From the NCBI GenBank assembly GCA_026225275.1, contig JAMFSL010000165.1, forward strand, positions 1 to 40,496: a stretch of 40,496 nucleotides of DNA. The letters run 5' to 3'. The notes below the pieces were generated by a model that saw only the letters and a list, made by a program, of their open reading frames with translations, had not been told where the DNA came from and did no database searches. Of the stretch, positions 33,644 to 40,496 are shown piece after piece. The position numbers and the translations under genes were made by a program. Position 1 is the first letter of the stretch. Every line of letters starts with the position of its first letter. The stretch comes from Puia dinghuensis (GTDB lineage Bacteria > Bacteroidota > Bacteroidia > Chitinophagales > Chitinophagaceae).

Positions 33644-34627
33644 CTAACTTCTGCTGACAAATTCTTTAGGCTGCCGGGCCCATTCTTCGGAGGGCAGGGA
33701 TTTGAAGTATTCGTAGGTTGCTTTGAGGCCTTCCTTGCGTTCGACTTTCGGTTCCCAGCCCAGGATCTCGCGGGCGCGGGAGATATCCGGCCTACGTTGT
33801 TTGGGGTCATCGACCGGAAGGGGTCGGTAGACGATCTTTTGTTTGGTGCCTGTAAGGGCGATGACTTCTTCTGCAAACTGCTTAAGCGTGATCTCCGACG
33901 GATTCCCGATATTGACGGGAAGGTAATAGTCACTAAGCAGGAGGCGATAGATGCCTTCCACCAGGTCGTCCACATAGCAGAATGAGCGGGTCTGACTGCC
34001 GTCACCGAATACCGTCAGGTCTTCACCACGGAGTGCCTGACCGATGAAAGCCGGCAGGGCGCGGCCGTCGTTGAGGCGCATTCTGGGACCGTAGGTATTG
34101 AAGATTCGGACGATGCGGGTCTCGAGGCCGTGGAAATTATGATAAGCCATCGTCATGGCTTCCTGAAAGCGTTTGGCTTCGTCATAGACGCCGCGGGGGC
34201 CGATAGGGTTGACGTTTCCCCAATATTCTTCCGTCTGCGGGTGGACGAGGGGATCGCCGTAGATCTCGGAGGTGGAGGCGATCAGCATCCGTGCGTTTTT
34301 GGATTTGGCCAGGCCGAGGCAGTTATGCGTTCCCAGCGAGCCGACCTTGAGGGTCTGGATCGGTATCTTGAGATAATCGATTGGACTGGCGGGCGAAGCA
34401 AAGTGCAGGATATATGTCAGTGGACCGGGCACATGGATGAACTTGCTGACATCGTGATGATAGAATTCGAAGTGTTCCTGTTTGAACAGGTGTTCGATAT
34501 TACGGAGATCGCCGGTGATGAGGTTGTCCATGCCGATGACGTGATAACCTTCTTTGATGAAGCGGTCACAGAGATGGGACCCCAGAAATCCCGCCGCACC
34601 GGTGATCAATACCCGATCTTTACTCAT
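33644..34627 (-). CDS. UDP-glucuronate decarboxylase (UDP-xylose synthase)
   Basis: ATG 34627 gives [20 protein letters not shown], a standard start; longer in-frame starts would run into the upstream dehydrogenase gene. The 327-residue extended short-chain dehydrogenase has the NAD motif [38 protein letters not shown] and the catalytic YDEAK (Tyr148, Lys152), followed by [10 protein letters not shown]. These are the marks of the UXS family that turns UDP-glucuronate into UDP-xylose. The gene directly follows the UDP-glucose dehydrogenase gene by 13 bases, which makes its substrate, so the pair forms a two-step route to UDP-xylose. Confidence 0.95.
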   Translation of the reverse strand: MSKDRVLITGAAGFLGSHLCDRFIKEGYHVIGMDNLITGDLRNIEHLFKQEHFEFYHHDVSKFIHVPGPLTYILHFASPASPIDYLKIPIQTLKVGSLGTHNCLGLAKSKNARMLIASTSEIYGDPLVHPQTEEYWGNVNPIGPRGVYDEAKRFQEAMTMAYHNFHGLETRIVRIFNTYGPRMRLNDGRALPAFIGQALRGEDLTVFGDGSQTRSFCYVDDLVEGIYRLLLSDYYLPVNIGNPSEITLKQFAEEVIALTGTKQKIVYRPLPVDDPKQRRPDISRAREILGWEPKVERKEGLKATYEYFKSLPSEEWARQPKEFVSRS

Positions 34628-34640
34628 AGTAGATTTCGTT

Positions 34641-35966
34641 TTAATGCTTTTTGGTACCGTCGGCAGGAGCCCGTCCGATGCTTTCGTAATAAAATCCCAG
34701 TTCACGGATGGCTGCAATATCGAACAGGTTGCGGCCGTCGAAGATGACCTTATTCTTCAGCGTGGTGACAATCTTCAGGAAATTGGGGGTACGGAATTCG
34801 TTCCATTCCGTGGCAATAATCAATGCATCCGCGCCTTCGAGAGCTTCATACTGGCTTTCGGCATAGGAGACTTTATCGCCAAGGAGTTGTTTCACATTAT
34901 TCATGGCTTCGGGATCGAATACACTGAGGGTGGCGCCTTCTGCGAGCAGGGCATCGATCATATATAGTGCCGGGGCTTCGCGAATGTCGTCGGTATTGGG
35001 TTTGAAGGCCAGTCCCCAGAGGGCGAAGTGTTTGCCTTTGAGATTGTCTTTGAAATACTTTTTGATTTTGGGCAACAGGTGGAGCTTCTGCCGTTCATTG
35101 ACATCCATGACTGCGTTGAGGATCTTGAAATCGTAGCTTACTTCCTGGGAAGACTTCACGAGGGCCTGTACGTCTTTAGGAAAGCAGCTGCCGCCGTAGC
35201 CGATGCCGGGGAAGAGGAATCTTTTGCCGATACGTTCGTCGCTGCCGATGCCGCGCCTTACCATATCCACATCCGCGCCCAGTTTTTCGCAAAGCAATGC
35301 CACTTCATTCATGAAAGTGATCTTCGTCGCCAGGAAGGAGTTGGCGGCATATTTCGTCAATTCTGCGGACCTTTCGTCCATGAAGATGATGGGATTACCC
35401 TGGCGGACGAAGGGGCTGTAGAGATCGTTCATGGTTTTGCGGGCCCGTTCGGAGGAGACGCCGATGACGACGCGGTCGGGTTTCATGAAGTCATCCACTG
35501 CGACGCCTTCCCGGAGAAATTCGGGATTGGAGACCACGTCGAATTCCACTTTGCAATTTTTGGCAATGGCTGCCCGCACCTTTTCTGCGGTACCAACGGG
35601 GACAGTACTTTTGTCGACGATGACCTTATAGTCCTTGAGGATCTTGCCGAGGTCATCGGATACACCGAGGATATATTTCAGATCGGCGGAGCCGTCTTCA
35701 CCTGGCGGGGTCGGAAGGGCGAGGAAGATGATCTGAGCATCTTTGATGCCTTCTTCGAGGTTGGTGGTGAATTTAAGTCTTTCTTCTTTCAGGTTACGGA
35801 GGAAGAGTTTCTCCAGGCCGGGTTCATAGATAGTTATCTGGCCGTTTGAAAGCTTTTGTACTTTGTTCTTATCGATATCCACGCAGCAGACATCGTTGCC
35901 TGTTTCTGCGAAACAGGTGCCTGTCACGAGTCCTACGTATCCGGTGCCAATCACTGCAATTTTCAT
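34641..35966 (-). CDS. ugd: UDP-glucose 6-dehydrogenase
   Basis: The 441-residue enzyme oxidises UDP-glucose twice to UDP-glucuronate with NAD. It has the Rossmann motif [70 protein letters not shown] and the catalytic [14 protein letters not shown] (Cys261). The C-terminal UDP-binding domain contains [18 protein letters not shown]. Length and motifs are normal. The product feeds the UDP-xylose synthase encoded next and possibly a polymerising glycosyltransferase elsewhere. Confidence 0.97.
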   Translation of the reverse strand: MKIAVIGTGYVGLVTGTCFAETGNDVCCVDIDKNKVQKLSNGQITIYEPGLEKLFLRNLKEERLKFTTNLEEGIKDAQIIFLALPTPPGEDGSADLKYILGVSDDLGKILKDYKVIVDKSTVPVGTAEKVRAAIAKNCKVEFDVVSNPEFLREGVAVDDFMKPDRVVIGVSSERARKTMNDLYSPFVRQGNPIIFMDERSAELTKYAANSFLATKITFMNEVALLCEKLGADVDMVRRGIGSDERIGKRFLFPGIGYGGSCFPKDVQALVKSSQEVSYDFKILNAVMDVNERQKLHLLPKIKKYFKDNLKGKHFALWGLAFKPNTDDIREAPALYMIDALLAEGATLSVFDPEAMNNVKQLLGDKVSYAESQYEALEGADALIIATEWNEFRTPNFLKIVTTLKNKVIFDGRNLFDIAAIRELGFYYESIGRAPADGTKKH

Positions 35967-35991
35967 GAAAATCTGTTTAGGAGTTAAATAA

Positions 35992-37125
35992 TCAGTTTTT
36001 ATTAACGTATTCCAATACGGAGGAACTGATCATATGTAGCTGCTCGTCGTCTAATTCGGTATGCATAGGTAATGAAATCACTCTTTCCGTCAGCCAGTCT
36101 GTTGTTGCCAGTTGATAGCTGTTACCACCAGAGGCGGCGAACATCTGTTGACGGTGGGCGGGTACGGGATAATAAATCATGGACGGGACGCTTTTGGTAG
36201 CCAGGAATTCATTCAGTCCGTTGCGATCGACTCCTTCCAGAACAAGCGTATACTGGTGAAAAACATGACGGCTATACGAAGCCCTATAAGGTGTTGTGAT
36301 CTTCGGGTGGTTGCGGAAAGCATTATCGTAATAGTCGGCAGCTGCTTGTCTCGCCAGAATGTATTCATCCAACTTTTTCAGTTTGACATTGAGGACGGCT
36401 GCCTGCAGAGAATCCAGCCGGCTGTTGCAGCCTACCAGTTCATGATAATAGCGACGGCTTTGTCCATGGTTGGCAATCATTTTCAACCGCGTAGCTAACG
36501 CGTCATCATCTGTAAATATTGCTCCTCCGTCTCCGTAGCAGCCCAAATTTTTGGAAGGGAAGAAGGAGGTAGCGCCGATCGTGCCGATGCTGCCGGTCTT
36601 CTTTTTGGTTCCGTCGGGGAAGGTGTAGTCGCTGCCGATCGCCTGGGCGTTATCTTCGATGACCGCCAGTCCATGTTTTTTTGCGATGTCCATGATCTCT
36701 TTCATGGGAGCGGCCTGACCGTAGAGATGGACGGGTACGATGGCTTTCGTGCGGGGGGTTATAGCTGCTTCCAGGGCGGCGGGGTCGATACAAAAAGTTT
36801 TAGGGTCGACCTCGACAAAAACGGGTTTGAGCCTCAGGAGGGCTACGACTTCCGTCGTGGCGATATAGGTAAAGGAGGGGGTGATCACTTCATCGCCGGG
36901 TTGCAGGTCAAGGGCCATGAGGGCAATCTGCAGGGCATCGGTGCCATTGGCGCAAGGGATGACATGTTTAGACCCGGTGTAGGCAGAGAGGGCGGCGGTG
37001 AATTGGGTGACGGCAGGTCCGTTGATAAACGCTACGCTGTCTAATACCTCACTGATGGCCGAATCAACTTCACTCTTTATTTTTGTATATTGCTGCTTTA
37101 GGTCTACCATTTGAATGGGCCGCAT
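35992..37125 (-). CDS. DegT/DnrJ/EryC1-family sugar aminotransferase
   Basis: The 377-residue PLP enzyme of the DegT family shows NGTDALQIALMALDLQPGDE, TPSFTYIATTEVV, VPVHLYGQ, IEDNAQAIGS and the PLP-lysine motif SFFPSKNLGCYGDGGAIFTD (Lys192). It should transfer an amino group from glutamate to a keto sugar bound to a nucleotide, giving an amino sugar for a surface polysaccharide. The keto-sugar partner could be the product of RfbB or of an oxidised UDP-GlcNAc. A start at codon 6 (MVDLKQQYTKIK) is also possible. It is the first gene of the operon, 82 bases after a good promoter. Confidence 0.93.
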   Translation of the reverse strand: MRPIQMVDLKQQYTKIKSEVDSAISEVLDSVAFINGPAVTQFTAALSAYTGSKHVIPCANGTDALQIALMALDLQPGDEVITPSFTYIATTEVVALLRLKPVFVEVDPKTFCIDPAALEAAITPRTKAIVPVHLYGQAAPMKEIMDIAKKHGLAVIEDNAQAIGSDYTFPDGTKKKTGSIGTIGATSFFPSKNLGCYGDGGAIFTDDDALATRLKMIANHGQSRRYYHELVGCNSRLDSLQAAVLNVKLKKLDEYILARQAAADYYDNAFRNHPKITTPYRASYSRHVFHQYTLVLEGVDRNGLNEFLATKSVPSMIYYPVPAHRQQMFAASGGNSYQLATTDWLTERVISLPMHTELDDEQLHMISSSVLEYVNKN

Positions 37126-37206
37126 AATCTGTCCGGATTTGTTTTATGTGTTTGTGCGAAATACGCTTGGGCGCAAACTTGCCTGGCGTAGCTCCGCAAA
37201 CGGGCA

Positions 37207-37237
37207 CAAACCTACTGCAAAAATGTGGTTTATCCAA
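37207..37237 (-). promoter_or_regulatory. Bacteroidota promoter for the nucleotide-sugar operon
   Basis: On the minus strand TTGG (37237-37234) is followed by exactly 19 bases and TAGGTTTG (37214-37207). This fits the Bacteroidota TTTG-N19-TAnnTTTG consensus with one mismatch in the -33 box. Transcription would start near 37200, leaving a leader of about 75 bases. No gene lies in 37126-37363. Confidence 0.7.
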
Positions 37238-37363
37238 TGCTCTAAAGTGGTAGTTTCCGAAGTCTTAGGTCTGTGCATGACCGGTGCGGTAGAGGCTACT
37301 TCGGTAGCGGATAACTGCGATGGGCGGGCAGAATTCATATTATTCAATTAAACAAAAGCCGAG

Positions 37364-38743
37364 TTGAGTATCATTTTCTATCATGTTTTTCTGTGGTTTT
37401 ATAAAGTGGGGATCCGGCTGGTAGCGCCCTGGAATCGAAAGGCCAGAGAATGGCTGGATGGGCGCAAGGGTATTTTTGAGCGGATACAGAGCGATTTTGC
37501 GGGGGCGGCGGCAGAGGGGGTCGCCTTCGCCAAGGCTTCGGCGACCGAGGGTGGCGTTGGAAAATACCCAGTCATATGGATGCATTGCAGCTCTCTTGGG
37601 GAGTTCGAGCAAGGCAGGCCGGTGATCGAAGCTTTGCGCAGGGAGTCGCCCGGGGCCCGGATCGTACTTACTTTCTTCTCTCCTTCCGGGTATCGGGCCA
37701 AGAAGGATTATGAGGGGGCGGATCATGTATACTACCTCCCGCTGGATAGTCCGGGAAATGCCAGGCGGTTTATTGATCTGGTGCGCCCTACCCTGGTATT
37801 GTGGGTCAAATATGATTATTGGTATTACTACCTGGTGGAATTAAAGAAGAGGGCTATTCCGGTGTTGTTGGTATCGGGGGTATTTCGGGCGGATCAGCCT
37901 TTTTTCAAATGGTATGGCCGGTTGCACCGGTATATGCTGGAATGCTTTACGCATCTTTTCGTCCAGACCGAGACTTCCAGGGCTTTGCTGGAAGGGCGGG
38001 GGTTGGCCGGGCAGGTCAGTGTCAGCGGGGATACGCGATTCGACCGGGTGATAGAGATTGCCAGGGAAAGTGCTCCTTTACCGCTGATCGAGGCCTGGTG
38101 TAGCGGGCATCCGGTGATTGTCGCGGGCAGTACCTGGGAGGAGGACGAGGAGGAGTTGGACCACTATGCCAATTCGCATCCGGAGATCCGGTTCATTATT
38201 GCTCCGCATGAGATTGGGGAGGACCGGCTGGTGGAGGTGGAGCGGCTGTTTCGACATTGTATCCGTTATTCTGTTTGGGTGGCTCCCGCCGGGACTTCGG
38301 CGACCAAGGGCGGGGGGAGAGTGGGCGCCGGCGGTTCAGGGACGGCGGGATCGAGGCCGGGTTGGCCAGAGCCTAATGTGTTGATCATCGACAATATCGG
38401 GATGTTATCGAGGCTATACCGGTACGCCACTATTTCCTATGTAGGTGGGGGGTTTGGCGATGACGGGGTACATAATGTGCTGGAGGCGGCGGTGTATGGC
38501 AAACCGGTGGTATTCGGACCGGTGATCGAAAAATATATTGAAGCAGTGGAATTAACGGATAGTGGGGGTGGGATCGTAATTGATAGTGCGTTGGAAGCGG
38601 AAAAGGTTTTAGATCGGCTGCTGAAGGATCCGCGGGAGATCCGGGAGATAGGTGATGCGTCGGCCCTGTATGTGGATTCGAGGAAGGGGGCGACGGCTAG
38701 AATTGTCCGGTTTATTGCGATGCAAAAAATGTTAGAAAAGTAA
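37364..38743 (+). CDS. waaA: Kdo transferase WaaA with two low-complexity insertions
   Basis: The frame opens at TTG 37364; the first residues (SIIFYHVFLWFYKVGIRLVA) are the expected membrane-anchored N-terminus of WaaA, and no in-frame ATG lies near. The 459-residue inner-membrane enzyme adds Kdo from CMP-Kdo to lipid IVA in lipid A synthesis. Marks are VIWMHCSSLGEFEQGRPVIE (Glu80 in the likely base motif), LWVKYDYWYYYL, VSGDTRFDRV, VAGSTWEEDEEEL and SYVGGGFGDDGVHNVLEAAV. It is about 40 residues longer than usual because of Gly/Ala-rich insertions at about 45-66 (AGAAAEGVAFAKASATEGG) and 306-333 (APAGTSATKGGGRVGAGG). Both contain the same short palindromic DNA. It is divergent from the nucleotide-sugar operon and ends 14 bases before a convergent gene. 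Confidence 0.93.
   Translation: MSIIFYHVFLWFYKVGIRLVAPWNRKAREWLDGRKGIFERIQSDFAGAAAEGVAFAKASATEGGVGKYPVIWMHCSSLGEFEQGRPVIEALRRESPGARIVLTFFSPSGYRAKKDYEGADHVYYLPLDSPGNARRFIDLVRPTLVLWVKYDYWYYYLVELKKRAIPVLLVSGVFRADQPFFKWYGRLHRYMLECFTHLFVQTETSRALLEGRGLAGQVSVSGDTRFDRVIEIARESAPLPLIEAWCSGHPVIVAGSTWEEDEEELDHYANSHPEIRFIIAPHEIGEDRLVEVERLFRHCIRYSVWVAPAGTSATKGGGRVGAGGSGTAGSRPGWPEPNVLIIDNIGMLSRLYRYATISYVGGGFGDDGVHNVLEAAVYGKPVVFGPVIEKYIEAVELTDSGGGIVIDSALEAEKVLDRLLKDPREIREIGDASALYVDSRKGATARIVRFIAMQKMLEK
37521..37550 (+). repeat. Palindromic repeat inside waaA, copy 1
   Basis: Positions 37521-37544 form an imperfect palindrome (TCGCC at one end, GGCGA at the other, GCC AA GGC in the centre). It is read in frame as AFAKASA. 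The right part, CTTCGGCGACCGAGGG, recurs once later in the same gene with one mismatch. Confidence 0.6.
38295..38310 (+). repeat. Palindromic repeat inside waaA, copy 2 (partial)
   Basis: CTTCGGCGACCAAGGG matches 15 of 16 bases of copy 1 (37536-37551). It is read in the same phase as T-S-A-T-K-G. It sits in the second Gly-rich insertion of the protein. Confidence 0.55.
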
Positions 38744-38757
38744 TTTTTTGCATCGGT

Positions 38758-39777
38758 TCAGGAAAAGCGTCTCTTGACGAGCTGATAAAAATGGCGGGTG
38801 GCTTCGCGGTTCTCATCCCAGCCTAATTTGACCTTCAATTCTCTTTCCATCCAATATTCGGCTTCGGGCAGAATGCGAAATCCGTTAATGGTCTTCAAAC
38901 TACGTTCGTACATAACTTCGTCTCCCCTAAACAATTGATTAATAAACACATAGCGATCATTAATACCAATGGCCTTTCTGAGATCGCGAACGGGGGTATC
39001 ATTGAGAGCGGATTTGAGCTCGACGATGTCCGATTTTAGCTTGTCATTGAGGGAAGAGGAGCCGTTGTTGCCGATAACGTCATTAATTTCGCGGCTCTTT
39101 TGGGACAGGGTGAACCGGTCCGTAGGTTTTTCCGCGAGGGGGTCGAAGGGCCAGGTGCCTCTTTCGGGTGTTGCGGTCCGGGTAGAGGCGGTGGTGGGGC
39201 TAGCAACGGCGGGCGTGGCAATGGCGGGCGTAGCGATGGCTACGGGGATACCGATGTTCACGGCTGCGGCCGGGTTGGCGGCAAGAGGACGTTCGAAAGA
39301 ACGGTCGAGCTTAGAAGCGTCAGCACTGTAGTCAGGCATGGCAGGGATAGGTGGAGCGGGAGTACCTGGAGAATATAGTGGAGCGGCGGCATTACCATTG
39401 GCATAGGGCGAAACGATGGGGGAGCCGTTGATTGCAGGGGAGCCGTTGGTTGCGGGGGTCCCGTTAACGCCTGGTGTTCCATTGGGGGCGGTTCCATTGG
39501 GGGCGGATGCAGCCTGTGAATGGCCATTAACCGGAACCTGGCGTGTCTCAGCGGGGGCTGGCGGCTCATCTTGGGACATCGGGCTGGCAACTATTTTTAC
39601 CGCCGATGGCATCATAACTGCTATCTTCGTCGGCATTACCTTTGCCGGAACCGGTTTGCTCGCGAGGAGGCGAATTTCCTCTTCGAGTAGCTGGGCGGTC
39701 CGGAGCATTTGAGAGGGGTCGGTCCCCCGTTCAAACTGCTCCTTTAATTCAGATATCAGTTCTTTTAGTCGTTCCAT
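38758..39777 (-). CDS. Conserved Bacteroidota hypothetical protein with Asn-Gly-Thr/Pro repeats
   Basis: ATG 39777 is chosen; a longer frame would begin at TTG 39789. The 339-residue cytoplasmic protein has three parts. Residues 1-40 look like a coiled coil (MERLKELISELKEQFERG, AQLLEEEIRLLA). A long low-complexity middle follows, with NGT/NGS-P repeats at about 93-122 (APNGTAPNGTPGVNGTPATN) and Pro/Ala-rich sequence to about 220. The C-terminal 110 residues are well ordered (FTLSQKSREINDVIG, LRKAIGINDRYVFINQLFRG, LPEAEYWMERELKVKLGW). I recognise the C-terminal block from hypothetical proteins of Bacteroidota but know no function. It is convergent with waaA and divergent from the thymidine kinase gene. 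Confidence 0.88.
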   Translation of the reverse strand: MERLKELISELKEQFERGTDPSQMLRTAQLLEEEIRLLASKPVPAKVMPTKIAVMMPSAVKIVASPMSQDEPPAPAETRQVPVNGHSQAASAPNGTAPNGTPGVNGTPATNGSPAINGSPIVSPYANGNAAAPLYSPGTPAPPIPAMPDYSADASKLDRSFERPLAANPAAAVNIGIPVAIATPAIATPAVASPTTASTRTATPERGTWPFDPLAEKPTDRFTLSQKSREINDVIGNNGSSSLNDKLKSDIVELKSALNDTPVRDLRKAIGINDRYVFINQLFRGDEVMYERSLKTINGFRILPEAEYWMERELKVKLGWDENREATRHFYQLVKRRFS

Positions 39778-39863
39778 GTTAGGTACCAAGTTGAAGCTAA
39801 TGGGTTAGAAAGTGGAATCCTTATAAAGTTATAACAAATTCCGAACCTAATTTTATTGTATCT

Positions 39864-40431
39864 ATGTTTATAGAACCCCAATTACAGGGTGGAAAGCGCG
39901 GCTGGATCGAAGTCATTTGCGGATCAATGTTTTCCGGGAAAACAGAGGAACTGATCCGCAGGCTAAAACGCGCTAAAATTGCCAATCTGACCGTAGAGAT
40001 CTTTAAGCCCGCTATAGACACCCGTTATCACGACCAGCACATCGTATCCCACGACGAGAATGCCATCCAATCGACGCCTGTTGACTCCTCGACATCCATC
40101 CTGCTGATGGCCGGAGAAGTCGATGTTATCGGTATAGACGAGGCCCAGTTCTTTGATGATCAGCTGCCGGAAGTCTGCGACAGGCTTGCTGTTCGCGGAG
40201 TACGGGTGATCGTCGCCGGTCTGGACATGGACTATATGGGCAAGCCTTTTGGTCAAATGCCGAACCTATTAGCCAAAGCAGAATATATCACCAAGTTGCA
40301 TGCCATTTGTGTAATGTGGAAACATAGCCAGTTATTCTTATCGTAAAAATGCCCGGTCTTCGCAGGTATTACTGGGCGAAAAGGACGTATACGAACCGCG
40401 ATGCAGGCACTGCTATTATACGCTGCCGTAG
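39864..40431 (+). pseudogene. tdk: Thymidine kinase, frameshifted in the zinc-binding C-terminus
   Basis: The first 150 codons encode a normal type II thymidine kinase: the P-loop region [31 protein letters not shown], and the lasso-like [20 protein letters not shown]. After HAICV the frame turns to [10 protein letters not shown] and stops at 40346. One frame over, from TGTGGAAAC near 40312, the expected C-terminus continues: [35 protein letters not shown], then a stop at 40429-40431. Two missing bases around 40310 would explain it and restore the family's first Cys-x-x-Cys zinc pair. Either the gene is broken, or a sequencing or assembly error is present. The intact enzyme phosphorylates thymidine with ATP. 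Confidence 0.85.
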
Positions 40432-40458
40432 CAGGAGGGCGGGTGATCGGAGGCAGCC

Positions 40459-40484
40459 AAAGATTAAAATTTTAACGAATCTTT
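40459..40484 (+). terminator. Possible weak terminator after tdk
   Basis: AAAGATT (40459-40465) pairs with AATCTTT (40478-40484), followed by a T-rich stretch (TGATTTTT). The stem is AT-only except for one pair, so it is a weak candidate. Confidence 0.35.
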
Positions 40485-40496
40485 TGATTTTTCGGG

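Noticed and set aside
37115-37351. A 78-codon open frame in the gap between the aminotransferase gene and waaA
   Set aside because: It overlaps the promoter of the minus-strand operon, has no domain and no supporting start context. A promoter reading explains the conserved-looking boxes better.
1-40496. CRISPR arrays, insertion sequences, integrases or prophage genes
   Set aside because: No regularly spaced repeats of 25-40 bases, transposase motifs or phage structural genes were seen. The only tandem arrays are short (9-17 bp).

Overview
The window looks like the chromosome of a free-living Bacteroidota, most likely Chitinophagaceae. The signs are a SusC/SusD pair behind an ECF sigma/FecR pair, three large secreted proteins with C-terminal type IX secretion (T9SS) sorting domains, TAnnTTTG-type promoter boxes, many glycoside hydrolases and moderately high GC (about 55% in most genes by spot count). 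No phage, IS element or CRISPR array was seen.

Region 1 (1-4714) is a small glycan-degradation cluster. A GH92 mannosidase cut by the window edge is divergent from a complete GH92 gene, which is followed by a GH29 fucosidase. That fucosidase carries the C-terminal half of a 'basic secretory protein' peptidase domain in front of its catalytic domain. Four copies of a 17-bp unit lie between the last two genes. Region 2 (4828-5874) is AT-richer: a two-gene cassette (a 61-residue protein and an ADP-ribosyltransferase-like protein) next to a tRNA-Gln with its own promoter box and terminator. Region 3 (5995-9234) is a large secreted NHL-propeller protein.

Region 4 (24407 down to 9274, minus strand) is a polysaccharide utilization locus: ECF sigma, FecR anti-sigma, SusC, SusD, GH29 fucosidase, a very large VCBS/ASPIC-UnbV propeller protein, a seven-heme cytochrome c and a GH35 beta-galactosidase. 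From SusC to GH35 the genes overlap by 4 bases or lie 1-13 bases apart, so they are probably one transcript. GH29 plus GH35 suggests a fucosylated galactoside. The propeller/cytochrome pair in the middle adds a redox element that sugar hydrolysis does not need. The sigma factor has an odd proline-rich, hydrophobic tail encoded through C-tracts. A plus-strand terminator upstream of susC hints at a small antisense RNA.

Region 5 (29531 down to 24458) holds two T9SS-secreted proteins, one an M28 peptidase, and a small TonB-C-like reading frame coupled to the peptidase. Region 6 (37125 down to 29743) is a seven-gene nucleotide-sugar operon behind a good Bacteroidota promoter: DegT aminotransferase, UDP-glucose dehydrogenase, UDP-glucuronate decarboxylase, a TviB/WbpO-type dehydrogenase, then RfbB, RfbC and RfbD. 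It would supply UDP-glucuronate, UDP-xylose, a UDP-HexNAc uronate and dTDP-rhamnose for a surface polysaccharide, but rfbA and glycosyltransferases are not in view. Region 7 (37364-40496) has waaA (Kdo transferase) with two glycine/alanine-rich insertions, a Bacteroidota hypothetical protein, and a thymidine kinase gene with a frameshift in its zinc-binding C-terminus.
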